Shown: positions 1 to 7,377 of the stretch, one piece after another
Layout of the letters: each line of letters starts with the position of its first letter
How positions within the stretch are numbered: the stretch's first letter is position 1
Source: Anaerolineales bacterium UBA6668
Lineage (GTDB): Bacteria; Chloroflexota; Anaerolineae; Anaerolineales; UBA6668
DNA: 10,203 bases
NCBI GenBank assembly: GCA_002455215.1
Contig: DKKK01000134.1
Coordinates: forward strand, 1-10,203
Reading direction: 5' to 3'
Notes under the pieces: model-generated
Database searches by the model: none
What the model was told of the DNA's origin: nothing
What the model saw: the letters and a program-made list of their open reading frames with translations, nothing else
Translations under genes and position numbers: made by a program

Positions 1-105
1 CCGATCATCCGTCCAATCTGCGTCCCGAATCAGGAGTGTGTCGGTAAAGCCCCTCTGTCCTTAACACAGATTTTTCGGATTGAGAGATTACGCTGAGTGT
101 GGATG
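1..105. repeat. Possible dispersed intergenic repeat (partial, runs off left edge)
   Basis: This stretch is non-coding and has the look of a family of intergenic sequences scattered through many bacterial genomes, built of short phrases such as 'aatctgcgtcccgaat' (15-30), 'acacagattttt' and 'gagagattacgctga'. No open frame of useful length is present on either strand. The likeness is from memory only. A second copy in the same genome would be needed to prove it is a repeat, and the left border is outside the window. Confidence 0.35.
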
Positions 106-253
106 GGTGCTATTTTTAGGTTGTTTGCCACTGATCTGGGGGCAACCCAACATCATTGTTTCACTATGCCTGAGCAGTTACCAAAAAAGATTAATTTGCC
201 CCGTACCGAAAATACACAATTTCAGTGGCATATTAAAATAGCGTGTGAAGTGC

Positions 254-282
254 TTGTCACAGGTGGGTAGGCATGATATAAT
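254..282 (+). promoter_or_regulatory. Sigma-70-type promoter for the nusA operon
   Basis: A -35 box TTGTCA (254-259, five of six consensus bases) is followed by a 17-bp spacer and a perfect -10 box TATAAT (277-282). A TG at 274-275 makes an extended -10. Transcription would start near A288, giving a nusA leader of about 107 bases. Both boxes, ideal spacing and the extended element together make this the best promoter in the window. It probably drives nusA through at least the phosphoesterase gene. Confidence 0.8.
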
Positions 283-304
283 GAAGCATCTTTATACACT
301 TTGG

Positions 305-337
305 AAAAAAAGTGGGTTGCCCCCACTTTTTTCTTTT
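305..337 (+). terminator. Terminator-like hairpin in the nusA leader (putative attenuator)
   Basis: The stem pairs 306-316 with 322-332: five G/C-rich pairs (GTGGG/CCCAC) on top of six A-T pairs, closed by a 5-base loop (317-321). The 3' side continues into a T-rich run (327-337, broken by one C). This is the layout of an intrinsic terminator, and the flanking A and T tracts would let it act on either strand. It begins only about 17 bases after the predicted start site. Transcripts ending here would be about 45-50 bases long, with nusA expression depending on readthrough. NusA itself aids termination at such sites, so feedback is plausible but not shown. Confidence 0.5.
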
Positions 338-361
338 GTGAAAGAAACGATTAATCTTTCA
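330..361 (+). promoter_or_regulatory. Alternative leader hairpins overlapping the nusA attenuator
   Basis: Two further helices can form. TTTCTTT (330-336) pairs perfectly with AAAGAAA (341-347) around a 4-base loop, and TGAAAGA (339-345) pairs perfectly with TCTTTCA (355-361) around a 9-base loop. The first shares T330-T332 with the 3' arm of the terminator-like hairpin. The two also share 341-345, so they exclude each other. The arrangement could provide an antiterminator or a 5' structure affecting translation, but A/T-rich leaders give such pairings by chance. Confidence 0.25.
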
Positions 362-394
362 TTTCCTGCTTGAAATTTTGGAGTTAAAAAAGGC

Positions 395-2356
395 ATGAGA
401 AGCCAAACAACACTTGCTTTTAATGAAGTCGTGGACACCACCAAGTTGAACCGCGACATTATTATTGAAGCTATCGAATCTGCATTGGTCACAGCCTACC
501 GCCGTTCTGAAAATGCATCCAGCGCGCAACAGGTGTCCGCCAAGTTTTTCCCTGAAACTGGCGAAGTACGCGTGCTGGCAGAAAAAGAAGTGGTGGATGA
601 AGTGCTGGATGCACGGACCGAAGTGTCCCTTGCAGAAGCCCGCCGCTATGCGCCTGCTTGTGAGCTAGGCGATTTGGCAATGGTAGATAGCACCCCACCC
701 GATTTCGGACGGATTGCCGCCCAAACTGCCAAGCAGGTGATTTTACAGCGTCTGCGAGAAGCCGAACGCGAAGACCAATACCAAGAATTTGCCAAGCGCG
801 AAGGCGAAATTGTGCATGGGACGATTCAAAGCGTAACTTCAAAAGAAATTACCCTGAGTACCGGGCGCTCCGAAGCCATCATGCCGCGTTCACACGCTAT
901 GCCCGGCGAAAAATACCGCACCCATGACAAAATCCGTGCCTTTGTGGTGGAAGTCAAGCGTACTCCACGTGGACCACAGATTATCGTCTCACGCAAGCAC
1001 CGTAACATGCTACGCCGCTTGTTGGAAATGGAAGTACCGGAAATTTATAACGGTGTGGTTGAAATTAAGAGCATTGCCCGTGAAGCTGGCTATCGCAGTA
1101 AGGTGGCAGTTTTTGCTTCCCAGCAAGGGGTTGACCCAGTGGGCGCGTGTGTTGGGATGCGTGGCGTGCGTATCCAATCTATCGTGCGCGAATTAAATGA
1201 CGAGAAAATTGACGTGATTGAATGGAGCGCCGACCCCTCCGCCTTTATTCAAAAAGCACTAAGCCCATCTCGTGTGAGCGGAGTGTATTTGGATGACGAC
1301 ATTAAGAATGGTCGTACTGCCACCGTCATTGTACCCGATGACCAACTTTCTTTGGCTATCGGACGCGAAGGACAAAATGCCCGCCTAGCCGCCAAGCTCA
1401 CCAACTGGCGCATTGACATCAAAAGCACCACAGAAGCCGCCAAGGATGCCATTGAAGGCATCCGCGCCCGCGGGGATATGGCACCACTTCTGGAAGAACT
1501 CGGAGACAAGTTGGCAGAAGCAGGTGCCACACTGGTCAAGAAAGCCGAAGGCAAGCCGATCATGCCAGAAGAGTTCACTTTGCTTGCTAAAATCGCCGAC
1601 AAGTACGAGACACGCCGCTTGGAACAACGTGTTGCACGCCGCCAAGCCGAACAACAGCGCCGCCGCGAAGTGCGCTCTGGCATTGCCAAGTTGGCGTTCC
1701 AAACACCCATCGAATTCAGCGGAATTCCGCATGTTGCCCGCAAAGCGCTGGATGCGGCAGGTTTCAAAACAGCCGGTAAAGTGTTGGAAGCGCTCCGGAT
1801 GGACCGCGCTCGCACCATCCGTGAGATCGGCTTGGACGCGGAAATTCTAAAAGCGGTAGAAGCTCGCTTTATGGAAATTCGCGACCCTGTCTTGCCAACC
1901 GTGCCTGTCAATGAAGACGAAGAAGCACCGTCCGAAGTTGAAGCTACACCAACCCCACCGACCCCAACTGCCGAAGCGGTTTCTGCCCCAGTTGCCCCAG
2001 TTACACCGGAAACGATCAGCACCCCTGTGGTAGATGTTGTAGTCGAAATGGAAGAAGAAACCCTGCCCAGCGATGACGACAAACCCGAACTAGGCAAGCA
2101 CGTGTACGAAGCAGAACCGGATGAAGACGAAGCCATTGTTGAAGATGTAGATTTCACGGCTTTTGTCAACACTTCGCCCACGCTGAAAGATGCGGAACTC
2201 ATGCAAGAAAAGAAGAAGGGCGCAAAGAAGGACAAGAAAAAGAGTGCCGGCACTACACACCAAATGACCTATGATGAAGAAGCCGGGCGTGTTGTCGCAA
2301 ACAAAAAACGCAAAGCCAACCGCCGCACGGATTGGTTGGATGAGGATGAGGCTTAA
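395..2356 (+). CDS. nusA: Transcription termination/antitermination factor NusA
   Basis: NusA binds RNA polymerase and nascent RNA in the cytoplasm, modulating pausing, intrinsic termination and antitermination. The 653 residues show the full order: polymerase-binding N-terminal domain (about 1-130, with the typical '[14 protein letters not shown]'), S1 domain (about 136-200), KH1 with its GMRG loop (254-257, in '[11 protein letters not shown]') and KH2 with GREG (323-326). A helix-hairpin-helix-like segment follows (about 436-492). The last 150 or so residues are Pro/Thr/Glu-rich, then acidic, with a lysine patch (606-616) and a basic-then-acidic end (625-653); E. coli NusA, at 495 residues, lacks this tail. 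GGAG (380-383) lies 11 bases before the ATG. The gene follows a strong promoter and an attenuator-like hairpin, and abuts ylxR. Product identity is secure; the role of the tail is unknown. Confidence 0.97.
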   Translation: MRSQTTLAFNEVVDTTKLNRDIIIEAIESALVTAYRRSENASSAQQVSAKFFPETGEVRVLAEKEVVDEVLDARTEVSLAEARRYAPACELGDLAMVDSTPPDFGRIAAQTAKQVILQRLREAEREDQYQEFAKREGEIVHGTIQSVTSKEITLSTGRSEAIMPRSHAMPGEKYRTHDKIRAFVVEVKRTPRGPQIIVSRKHRNMLRRLLEMEVPEIYNGVVEIKSIAREAGYRSKVAVFASQQGVDPVGACVGMRGVRIQSIVRELNDEKIDVIEWSADPSAFIQKALSPSRVSGVYLDDDIKNGRTATVIVPDDQLSLAIGREGQNARLAAKLTNWRIDIKSTTEAAKDAIEGIRARGDMAPLLEELGDKLAEAGATLVKKAEGKPIMPEEFTLLAKIADKYETRRLEQRVARRQAEQQRRREVRSGIAKLAFQTPIEFSGIPHVARKALDAAGFKTAGKVLEALRMDRARTIREIGLDAEILKAVEARFMEIRDPVLPTVPVNEDEEAPSEVEATPTPPTPTAEAVSAPVAPVTPETISTPVVDVVVEMEEETLPSDDDKPELGKHVYEAEPDEDEAIVEDVDFTAFVNTSPTLKDAELMQEKKKGAKKDKKKSAGTTHQMTYDEEAGRVVANKKRKANRRTDWLDEDEA

Positions 2357-2671
2357 ATGATGGTGCGAAAAATGCCGCTTCTCCCCAAACGTGTGCCCAT
2401 ACGCACTTGCATTGCTTGCCGTACTAGCTCGAGCAAACGAGCCTTTCGGCGAATCGTGCGCACGGAAAGCGGCGTTTTTCCCGATGAGAGTGGCAAACGC
2501 AATGGACGCGGGGCTTACCTATGTTTGCAGGCAGAATGCTGGCGAAAAGCCTTGCAGAAACCGCAAATCATTGAGCAAGCCTTACACACTGCGCTCACTG
2601 CGGAAGACCTAGCCCGTCTACAGGCTTATGCCGATGCCCTCCCGCCTGACCTAAAGGCAGACCTTGCCTAG
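2357..2671 (+). CDS. ylxR: YlxR/RnpM-family RNA-binding protein (DUF448)
   Basis: This small basic protein (104 residues) belongs to the YlxR family, whose B. subtilis member (RnpM) binds and modulates RNase P RNA. The family signatures are present: 'RTCIACR' (16-22), a run of basic residues through 28-35 and 'GRGAYLC' (50-56). The ATG follows the nusA stop directly, with GAGG (2348-2351) 5 bases upstream. The next codon, at 2360, is also ATG and sits 8 bases from that GAGG, so translation may begin one residue later. The abutting genes indicate co-transcription and probably translational coupling with nusA. The nusA-ylxR-infB neighbourhood is the standard one for this family, though here the L7Ae-like gene often found after ylxR is missing. 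Confidence 0.93.
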   Translation: MMVRKMPLLPKRVPIRTCIACRTSSSKRAFRRIVRTESGVFPDESGKRNGRGAYLCLQAECWRKALQKPQIIEQALHTALTAEDLARLQAYADALPPDLKADLA

Positions 2672-2684
2672 CGGTTTCAACCGC
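2671..2684 (+). other. Small hairpin at the ylxR stop
   Basis: GCGGT (2671-2675) pairs with ACCGC (2680-2684) around a TTCA loop. The T-run (2698-2703) begins 13 bases later, too far for a normal intrinsic terminator. It may slow polymerase or protect an RNA end between ylxR and infB; it may also be chance. Confidence 0.3.
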
Positions 2685-2706
2685 ACATTGTTGTAAATTT
2701 TTTGTT

Positions 2707-2730
2707 GTTTTGAAGCCCATTCTTCAAAGC
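2707..2730 (+). promoter_or_regulatory. Hairpin in the infB leader
   Basis: TTTGAAG (2709-2715) and CTTCAAA (2722-2728) form a perfect 7-bp inverted repeat around a 6-base loop. A G-U and a G-C pair (2707-2708 with 2729-2730) can extend it. It ends 15 bases before the infB Shine-Dalgarno sequence (2746-2750). A structure here could affect ribosome loading on infB or mark an RNA processing site. No ligand-binding fold is recognisable. Confidence 0.4.
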
Positions 2731-2757
2731 AATCCTGATTATAGTGAGGTAAAAAAT

Positions 2758-4566
2758 ATGAGTAGCCCAACGCCTGTCAACAAAAAACCTACCGCTAAAA
2801 AGTCGGTGGAACTTCCTGATTTTATCTCGGTGCGTGACCTCGCTACTGCCATCAGCGCCAGCCCAATTATCATCATCAAGCAATTGATGCAAAATGGGGT
2901 GATGGCAAATATCAATCAGATGATTGATTTTGACACTGCCGCAATTGTGGCAGAAGAATTGGGTTGGGATGCCAAACCGCTCATCGCAGAAGTGGAAGAA
3001 GAAAGCCAGGACGATTTACCCGCTTGGCGAAAAATTATTGACAAAGAAAAACAATCCGACCTAAAAGTTCGCCCTCCGGTTGTTACCATTTTGGGACACG
3101 TAGACCACGGGAAAACCAGTTTGCTGGATGCCATCCGCCAAGCCAATGTGGCGGCAGGTGAAGCAGGCGGCATTACCCAGCACATCGGTGCGTATCAGGT
3201 CATTAAGGACAGTCGCAGTGTCACCTTTTTGGATACACCCGGTCACGAAGCCTTTACCGCCATGCGTGCGCGTGGCGCACAAGCAACCGATATTGCCATT
3301 CTGGTCGTGGCGGCAGATGACGGCGTAATGCCACAAACCAAAGAAGCCGCCGCCCACGCCAAAGCCGCCAAAGTGCCGATTATCGTTGCCATGAATAAGG
3401 TGGATAAGCTGAATGCCAACCCCGACCGTGTCAAACGACAGTTGAGCGAAATTGGCTTGAACCCCGATGATTGGGGCGGCGACACGATGGTGATTCCGGT
3501 CTCCGCTTTAAAAAAGCAAGGCATTGACGACTTATTGGAAGCCATTTTGCTCACTGCAGACGAAGCCAAGAAAATTGTGGCAAATCCAAAATCACTGGCT
3601 TCCGGTACGGTCATTGAAGCCGAGCGCCACAAGGCAAAGGGGGCGATTGCCACCCTATTGGTGCAAAATGGCACGCTGAAAATTGGTGATTCGGTGGTGT
3701 GCGGTACTGTTTATGGGCGTATCCGTGCCATGTTCGACTTCCACGGCAAACCCGTGCGCGAAGCCGCACCTTCCGTACCCGTAGAAGTGATGGGACTTTC
3801 CGAAGTACCCAACGCCGGGGATTTGTTCGTGGTAATGCCCAATGAACGCGATGCCCGCAACCTAGCGCTTGCCCGCCTAGACGAAAAGAAAAAGTTGGAC
3901 AACCAACCCAAGCAACGCATGACGCTCGACCAAGTCTTTAGCCAAATTGCCAGTGGCAAGGCGCAAGAATTGAACGTGATTGTCAAAGCGGATGTGCAAG
4001 GCTCGCTTGAACCAATTGTCAACTCCATCCAAAAACTCAGCACCGATGATGTCAAAATCAAATTGCTATACTCAGATACCGGCAATATCGGCGAAAACGA
4101 CATTCTGCTGGCATCTGCTTCCAAGGCGGTCGTGGTGGGCTTCAATGTCAAGGCAGACAACTCGGCGCTAAGTGCCGCTGAAACCAACGGCGTGGAAATT
4201 CGCACCTACAACATTATTTATCGCTTGCTGGAAGACCTGGAAAAAGCCATCAAGGGCATGTTAGAACCCGAATACAAGGAAACGAAGATCGGTTTCGCCG
4301 AAGTGCGTGCCACCTTCAAAATTCCCAAGATTGGTGTGATTGCTGGTTGTTCGGTGCGCGATGGCGAGATTCGCCGCAATGGCAAGGCAAAAGTCCTACG
4401 CGGTGGCAAACAAATTCACATGGGTACGATTGGCTCACTCAAACATGAAAAAGCAGACGTGCGTGATGTACGGTCCGGCTTTGAGTGCGGTATCGGCTTG
4501 GATGATTTCTCTGAATTTAAGGAAGGCGACATCATCGAATGCTATATCACGGAGCAGGTATCCTAA
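2758..4566 (+). CDS. infB: Translation initiation factor IF-2
   Basis: IF-2 is the GTPase that brings initiator fMet-tRNA to the 30S subunit and promotes 50S joining. The ATG at 2758 is chosen because GAGGT (2746-2750) lies 7 bases upstream; an upstream TTG at 2710 in the same frame has no such site and would add 16 unlike residues. The 602-residue protein has one IF2_N module (about 18-75). The G domain follows, with G1 GHVDHGKT (113-120), G3 DTPGH (159-163), G4 NKVD (213-216) and G5 SAL (249-251). After it come the beta-barrel domain II (about 276-365), domain III (about 387-480) and the fMet-tRNA-binding C-terminal domain (about 505-602, 'GFECGIGL' at 574-581). It is much shorter than the 890-residue E. 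coli protein because the variable N-terminal region is minimal. Its stop overlaps the rbfA start. Confidence 0.97.
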   Translation: MSSPTPVNKKPTAKKSVELPDFISVRDLATAISASPIIIIKQLMQNGVMANINQMIDFDTAAIVAEELGWDAKPLIAEVEEESQDDLPAWRKIIDKEKQSDLKVRPPVVTILGHVDHGKTSLLDAIRQANVAAGEAGGITQHIGAYQVIKDSRSVTFLDTPGHEAFTAMRARGAQATDIAILVVAADDGVMPQTKEAAAHAKAAKVPIIVAMNKVDKLNANPDRVKRQLSEIGLNPDDWGGDTMVIPVSALKKQGIDDLLEAILLTADEAKKIVANPKSLASGTVIEAERHKAKGAIATLLVQNGTLKIGDSVVCGTVYGRIRAMFDFHGKPVREAAPSVPVEVMGLSEVPNAGDLFVVMPNERDARNLALARLDEKKKLDNQPKQRMTLDQVFSQIASGKAQELNVIVKADVQGSLEPIVNSIQKLSTDDVKIKLLYSDTGNIGENDILLASASKAVVVGFNVKADNSALSAAETNGVEIRTYNIIYRLLEDLEKAIKGMLEPEYKETKIGFAEVRATFKIPKIGVIAGCSVRDGEIRRNGKAKVLRGGKQIHMGTIGSLKHEKADVRDVRSGFECGIGLDDFSEFKEGDIIECYITEQVS

Positions 4567-4940
4567 TGGTGACTTCTCGCAAACCCGCCGCCTTACGCCA
4601 AAAACGCTTGGCAGACCAGATTCAACAGGTGCTGGGCGAAATGCTCTCCACCGAACTGGCTGATCCACGCCTAGAATTGGTAACTGTGACCGATGTGCAA
4701 GTTGACCGTGAGTTTGACTATGCCAACATCTGGGTTTGTGCGCTCGATTCTTCTCCTGACCACCAAAAGGAAATTTTGCGCGGTTTACACTCCGCCAGTG
4801 GCTACATTCGCAAGCGGCTGGCGGAGCGAATTGACATTCGCAAAATGCCACGCTTGGTCTTTCACTGGGACCCCGCGCCGGAGCGTATCACCCGCGTACA
4901 GGAGATACTGGCGCACTTGCCGCCCCCTGCCGAATCGTAG
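4566..4940 (+). CDS. rbfA: 30S ribosome-binding factor RbfA
   Basis: RbfA is a small KH-fold protein that binds immature 30S subunits and helps 16S rRNA 5'-end maturation and cold adaptation. The 124 residues match the family in length and pattern: N-terminal helix 'RLADQIQQVLGEML' (14-27), 'DPRLELVTVTDVQVDREF' (33-50), the strand 'ANIWVCAL' (53-60) and 'IRKRLAERIDIRKMPRLVF' (81-99). The ATG at 4566 overlaps the infB TAA by one base (TAATG), typical of translational coupling. AGG (4556-4558) and GGAG (4551-4554) provide ribosome binding. Neighbours infB upstream and an NrnA-type gene downstream are the common arrangement. The short Pro-rich end (PPPAES) is unremarkable. Confidence 0.95.
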   Translation: MVTSRKPAALRQKRLADQIQQVLGEMLSTELADPRLELVTVTDVQVDREFDYANIWVCALDSSPDHQKEILRGLHSASGYIRKRLAERIDIRKMPRLVFHWDPAPERITRVQEILAHLPPPAES

Positions 4941-4961
4941 CCGCCTTTCAATTTTGAAATT

Positions 4962-5939
4962 ATGCAAAATTTCGACTTAGACTCTTTGCGCCAAGTGTTA
5001 GAAAATCCCACACCGGTGGGCATTGTAACCCATGTCAGCCCAGATGGCGATGCGTTTGGCTCGATGTTAGCAATGACGCTAGCATTGCGGGCACGTGGGC
5101 GCACCGTTTTACCGATCTGTGCCGATGAACTTACCCCAAATTTTGGTTACTTGCCTTTGTATAGCGATATTCAGCGGTATGCACCGCCACACATCCAAAA
5201 TTTTATTGTGGTAGATGCCGCCGACATTCGCCGCATTGGAGAAGCCAACAACCACATTCAGGGCAAGCCCGACCTAAATATTGACCATCATGTGAGCAAT
5301 ACCCGCTTTGCCAACCTAAACTTGGTCAATGCGGAAGCATCCGCCACCGCCGAATACTTGTATGATTTGTTTGTGGCGCTTGGCTGGGAGGTGACCAGCG
5401 AGATGGCAGAGTGCTTGCTAACCGGCATTGTCACCGACACGCTTGGCTTCCGCACCCCCAGCACCACCCCACACACCCTGCAAGTCGTGCAAAAGCTAAC
5501 AGAAACCGGCGCATCCCTCCAAGCAATGATTGACCTGTCGATGAACCGCCGTTCCTTTCAAGCCATTCGTTTGTGGGGGCAGGTACTCAGCAAAGCTCAC
5601 ATGGAAGATGGCTTGGTGTGGTCTACCGTTACCGACACAGACCGCAGTAAAAGCGGGTACTCGGCACTGGGAGATGCCGATGTTATCAACGTAATGAGCA
5701 CTGTGCGCGATGCCGATGTGGTGGTGTTGTTTGTAGAAAAGCCGAACCGCGAAGTAAAAATTAGCTGGCGCTCACTGACCGGGTTGGATGTATCTAGCTT
5801 AGCGCAGGAATTTGGTGGGGGTGGGCACGTTGCCGCGGCAGGCGCAAATCTGTATGGCGTTACGCTCCGCCACACGCAAGACAAAGTGCTCAATCGCACG
5901 CGTCAAGCCTTGCGCGAATTTTTGCGTAACGCCCGATAA
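4962..5939 (+). CDS. nrnA: DHH-DHHA1 phosphoesterase, NrnA type (oligoribonuclease / pAp phosphatase)
   Basis: Proteins of this family use two metal ions to degrade very short RNAs (nanoRNAs) and, in some members, to remove the 3' phosphate from pAp. The 325 residues show the DHH domain motifs: 'THVSPDGDAFGS' (23-34), 'VDAAD' (84-88), 'DHH' (108-110) and 'GIVTDTLGF' (155-163). The DHHA1 substrate-binding domain follows, with 'FGGGGHVAAAG' (284-294). All expected metal ligands appear intact. The length agrees with B. subtilis NrnA, about 313 residues. The gene starts 21 bases after rbfA, a common pairing that links nanoRNA turnover with ribosome and RNA metabolism. No clear Shine-Dalgarno sequence precedes the ATG; only an A/T-rich palindrome (4946-4959) is there. 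Which substrate is preferred cannot be read from sequence. Confidence 0.9.
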   Translation: MQNFDLDSLRQVLENPTPVGIVTHVSPDGDAFGSMLAMTLALRARGRTVLPICADELTPNFGYLPLYSDIQRYAPPHIQNFIVVDAADIRRIGEANNHIQGKPDLNIDHHVSNTRFANLNLVNAEASATAEYLYDLFVALGWEVTSEMAECLLTGIVTDTLGFRTPSTTPHTLQVVQKLTETGASLQAMIDLSMNRRSFQAIRLWGQVLSKAHMEDGLVWSTVTDTDRSKSGYSALGDADVINVMSTVRDADVVVLFVEKPNREVKISWRSLTGLDVSSLAQEFGGGGHVAAAGANLYGVTLRHTQDKVLNRTRQALREFLRNAR

Positions 5940-5956
5940 GCAGTTAACAAACACTT

Positions 5957-5978
5957 TTGGCGTATTGCGTAGCGCCAA
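5957..5978 (+). terminator. Hairpin between the translation block and the polysaccharide block
   Basis: TTGGCG (5957-5962) pairs with CGCCAA (5973-5978). Two further inner pairs (5963-5964 with 5970-5971) form past a single bulged G (5972), leaving a 5-base loop. The following bases (cttgttta) are only weakly T-rich, so termination would be partial at best. It is the only terminator-like structure between the phosphoesterase and the first Wzz-like gene. Confidence 0.35.
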
Positions 5979-6009
5979 CTTGTTTAGCGCTCAATGGAAT
6001 TGGTAGTTT

Positions 6010-6687
6010 ATGAATCTGCTCTCCCTTTACCTTCGAATTGTTCGCCGCTGGTGGTGGCTGATTCTGCTACCGGCAGTGGTGGTGGGCTTGATGGGTTGGC
6101 TGACCTACACGCCGCCCGGCGTTTCATACACGGCAGGTATGCGCTTTACCGCCGGAAAAAGCCCGCAAAGCAAAGGACAATTTTTTGACCCTAACCTAAC
6201 CGCCTGGCAAGACTCCGAGTACCTGACCGCCGGACTCTCTGATTGGTCGAAAACTGGCGATTTTGCCGAGCGTATCAGCGCCGAACTCGCTAGCAAGGGT
6301 GTAGAACTGCCACCCGCCGCCATTGTCGGGAGCATCTCCAGCGATTATACCCGTAGTCAGTTGGTGTTGTATGTGAACGGTGGTTCTGCCGAAACAGTGG
6401 GGCAGGTTGCCAACGCGGCGGTGATGGTGATGGAAACACAAAGCGCCGCAGTCTTTCCCCAATACAGCGAACCGCCCACCGTAATTGCTCTGGACACCCC
6501 GCAAGTTAACCCAGTGGCTGTCGGCGTGCGTAGCCAGTTGGAATTGCTAGTACGGCTAGGCTTGGGGCTTGCGATTGGCATTGCATTGGCGTTCTTGGCA
6601 CACTATTTTGACCCATTTGTGCGCCAGCCACAAGACTTGCTAGACCTGGGTTTGCCCGTCAGTGGTAAAATTCCCAAAAAAGGCTGA
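6010..6687 (+). CDS. Wzz/CpsC-like polysaccharide chain-length protein, first copy
   Basis: Proteins of this type sit in the cytoplasmic membrane and set polymer length or activate a partner tyrosine kinase during capsule or exopolysaccharide export. The 225 residues show the expected shape: a short cytoplasmic N-terminus, TM1 (about 14-33, after 'RIVRRWWW'), an extracytoplasmic domain (about 34-178), TM2 (about 179-198) and a cytoplasmic tail ending 'VRQPQDLLDLGLPVSGKIPKKG', the usual Wzz C-terminal pattern. The outer domain is small, with no long coiled coil. There is no ATPase domain; that is supplied by the separate gene at 7406. Ribosome-binding signal is weak (GGAA at 5996-5999). It begins 70 bases after the phosphoesterase without an evident promoter. 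The next gene is a second, divergent member. The exact polymer is unknown. Confidence 0.8.
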   Translation: MNLLSLYLRIVRRWWWLILLPAVVVGLMGWLTYTPPGVSYTAGMRFTAGKSPQSKGQFFDPNLTAWQDSEYLTAGLSDWSKTGDFAERISAELASKGVELPPAAIVGSISSDYTRSQLVLYVNGGSAETVGQVANAAVMVMETQSAAVFPQYSEPPTVIALDTPQVNPVAVGVRSQLELLVRLGLGLAIGIALAFLAHYFDPFVRQPQDLLDLGLPVSGKIPKKG

Positions 6688-6717
6688 TTTTATACCCATA
6701 CCTGAAAGGAATCACAG

Positions 6718-7377
6718 ATGGCTATCAACGATTATCTCCGCATATTTGTCCGCCGTGGTTGGATTATTCTGCTGTTGTCGGTGGTGACGGCAATCAGCGC
6801 ATTTGTCTTTAGCAAACTGCAAACCCCCATTTACGAATCCACCGTCAATATTCTCGTTCAACCCGCACGCCCAGACTTTGGTCTGGCACAAAGCGCCAAA
6901 ATTTTGCTCGGTTCGTATGTGGCCTATCTCAACACCAACAACCGCGCCCAAGAAGTTATCAACACTTTGCAGTTGGATACCACACCCGATGCCTTGCGCT
7001 CTGGCGTGCGTATGCGTGAAGCGATAGATACTTTTCTCATTACCATTGAAGTGCAAAGTACCAATGGCGATCTGGCAAACGACATAGCACGCACTTGGGC
7101 AGATGTACTGGTGCAATGGCGCAATGACGAAAATCAGAAGCAACGCTTGGAAGACCGTGTCAGCGCATTGGTATTGGATGAGCCGCGCTACTCTCAGGTA
7201 AAGCCACGCACGATGATAAACACGTTGGCAGGCGCACTCATCGGGTTGTTACTCGGCGCAGTGGCGGTTTTTGCGATTGAGTACATCGAATCGGGCATAG
7301 TCCGTTCACGCCAAGATATTGAGCGCTTCTTAGATATGCCCACCATTGGCGCTATTCCTCCGCAAAAATCATCGTAA
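6718..7377 (+). CDS. Wzz/CpsC-like polysaccharide chain-length protein, second copy
   Basis: This is a second polysaccharide co-polymerase-like membrane protein of 219 residues. The N-terminus 'MAINDYLRIFVRRGWIILLL' leads into TM1 (about 15-33), followed by 'LQTPIYESTVNILVQPA' (34-50), the usual first strands of the Wzz domain. The outer domain ends in a Pro-containing stretch before TM2 (about 170-189), and the tail 'RSRQDIERFLDMPTIGAIP' (196-214) is typical of Wzz/CpsC. AAAGGA (6705-6710) stands 7 bases before the ATG, much better than for the first copy. The two proteins share layout but little sequence, so they are not a recent duplication. Both may join one export complex, or they may serve different steps. 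The CpsD-like ATPase starts 29 bases after this gene ends. Confidence 0.87.
   Translation: MAINDYLRIFVRRGWIILLLSVVTAISAFVFSKLQTPIYESTVNILVQPARPDFGLAQSAKILLGSYVAYLNTNNRAQEVINTLQLDTTPDALRSGVRMREAIDTFLITIEVQSTNGDLANDIARTWADVLVQWRNDENQKQRLEDRVSALVLDEPRYSQVKPRTMINTLAGALIGLLLGAVAVFAIEYIESGIVRSRQDIERFLDMPTIGAIPPQKSS

Larger units (their letters stand above)
1..394. other. Gene-free region upstream of nusA
   Basis: Nearly 400 bases carry no supported gene. Short frames on either strand end within about 30 codons and resemble no known protein, and no tRNA-like fold was found. What it does hold is the repeat-like left end, a strong promoter (254-282), a terminator-like hairpin (305-337) and further leader hairpins up to 361. 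The segment 106-253 shows nothing I can name. rimP, the usual gene before nusA, is not here. Confidence 0.7.

Noticed and set aside
119..148. Hairpin-like bases GGTTG...CAACC upstream of nusA
   Set aside because: Only five solid pairs with a large loop and no T-tract follow; too weak to call a terminator or RNA gene.
1..253. Search for a CRISPR array, tRNA, insertion sequence or defence gene
   Set aside because: No regular spaced repeats, cloverleaf, transposase fragment or terminal inverted repeats were seen here or elsewhere in the window.
1713..1730. Palindrome GCGGAATTCCGC and two GAATTC words 10 bp apart
   Set aside because: They lie inside the conserved NusA coding region and are explained by codon choice.
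1249..2253. Long open frame (334 codons) on the - strand
   Set aside because: It lies wholly inside nusA, is Ser/Ala-rich and of low complexity, and matches no family. It is the reverse shadow of the well-supported NusA frame.
2710..2745. Possible infB promoter (TTGAAG ... TATAGT)
   Set aside because: The spacer is 24 bp, far from 17, and the candidate -10 touches the infB ribosome-binding site.
2710..2757. TTG-initiated 16-residue extension of IF-2
   Set aside because: No Shine-Dalgarno sequence precedes 2710 and the added residues resemble no IF-2. The ATG at 2758 has GAGGT at ideal spacing.
5980..6009. Possible promoter (TTGTTT ...) before the first Wzz-like gene
   Set aside because: The sequence at 17-bp spacing is a poor -10 match and runs into the start codon.
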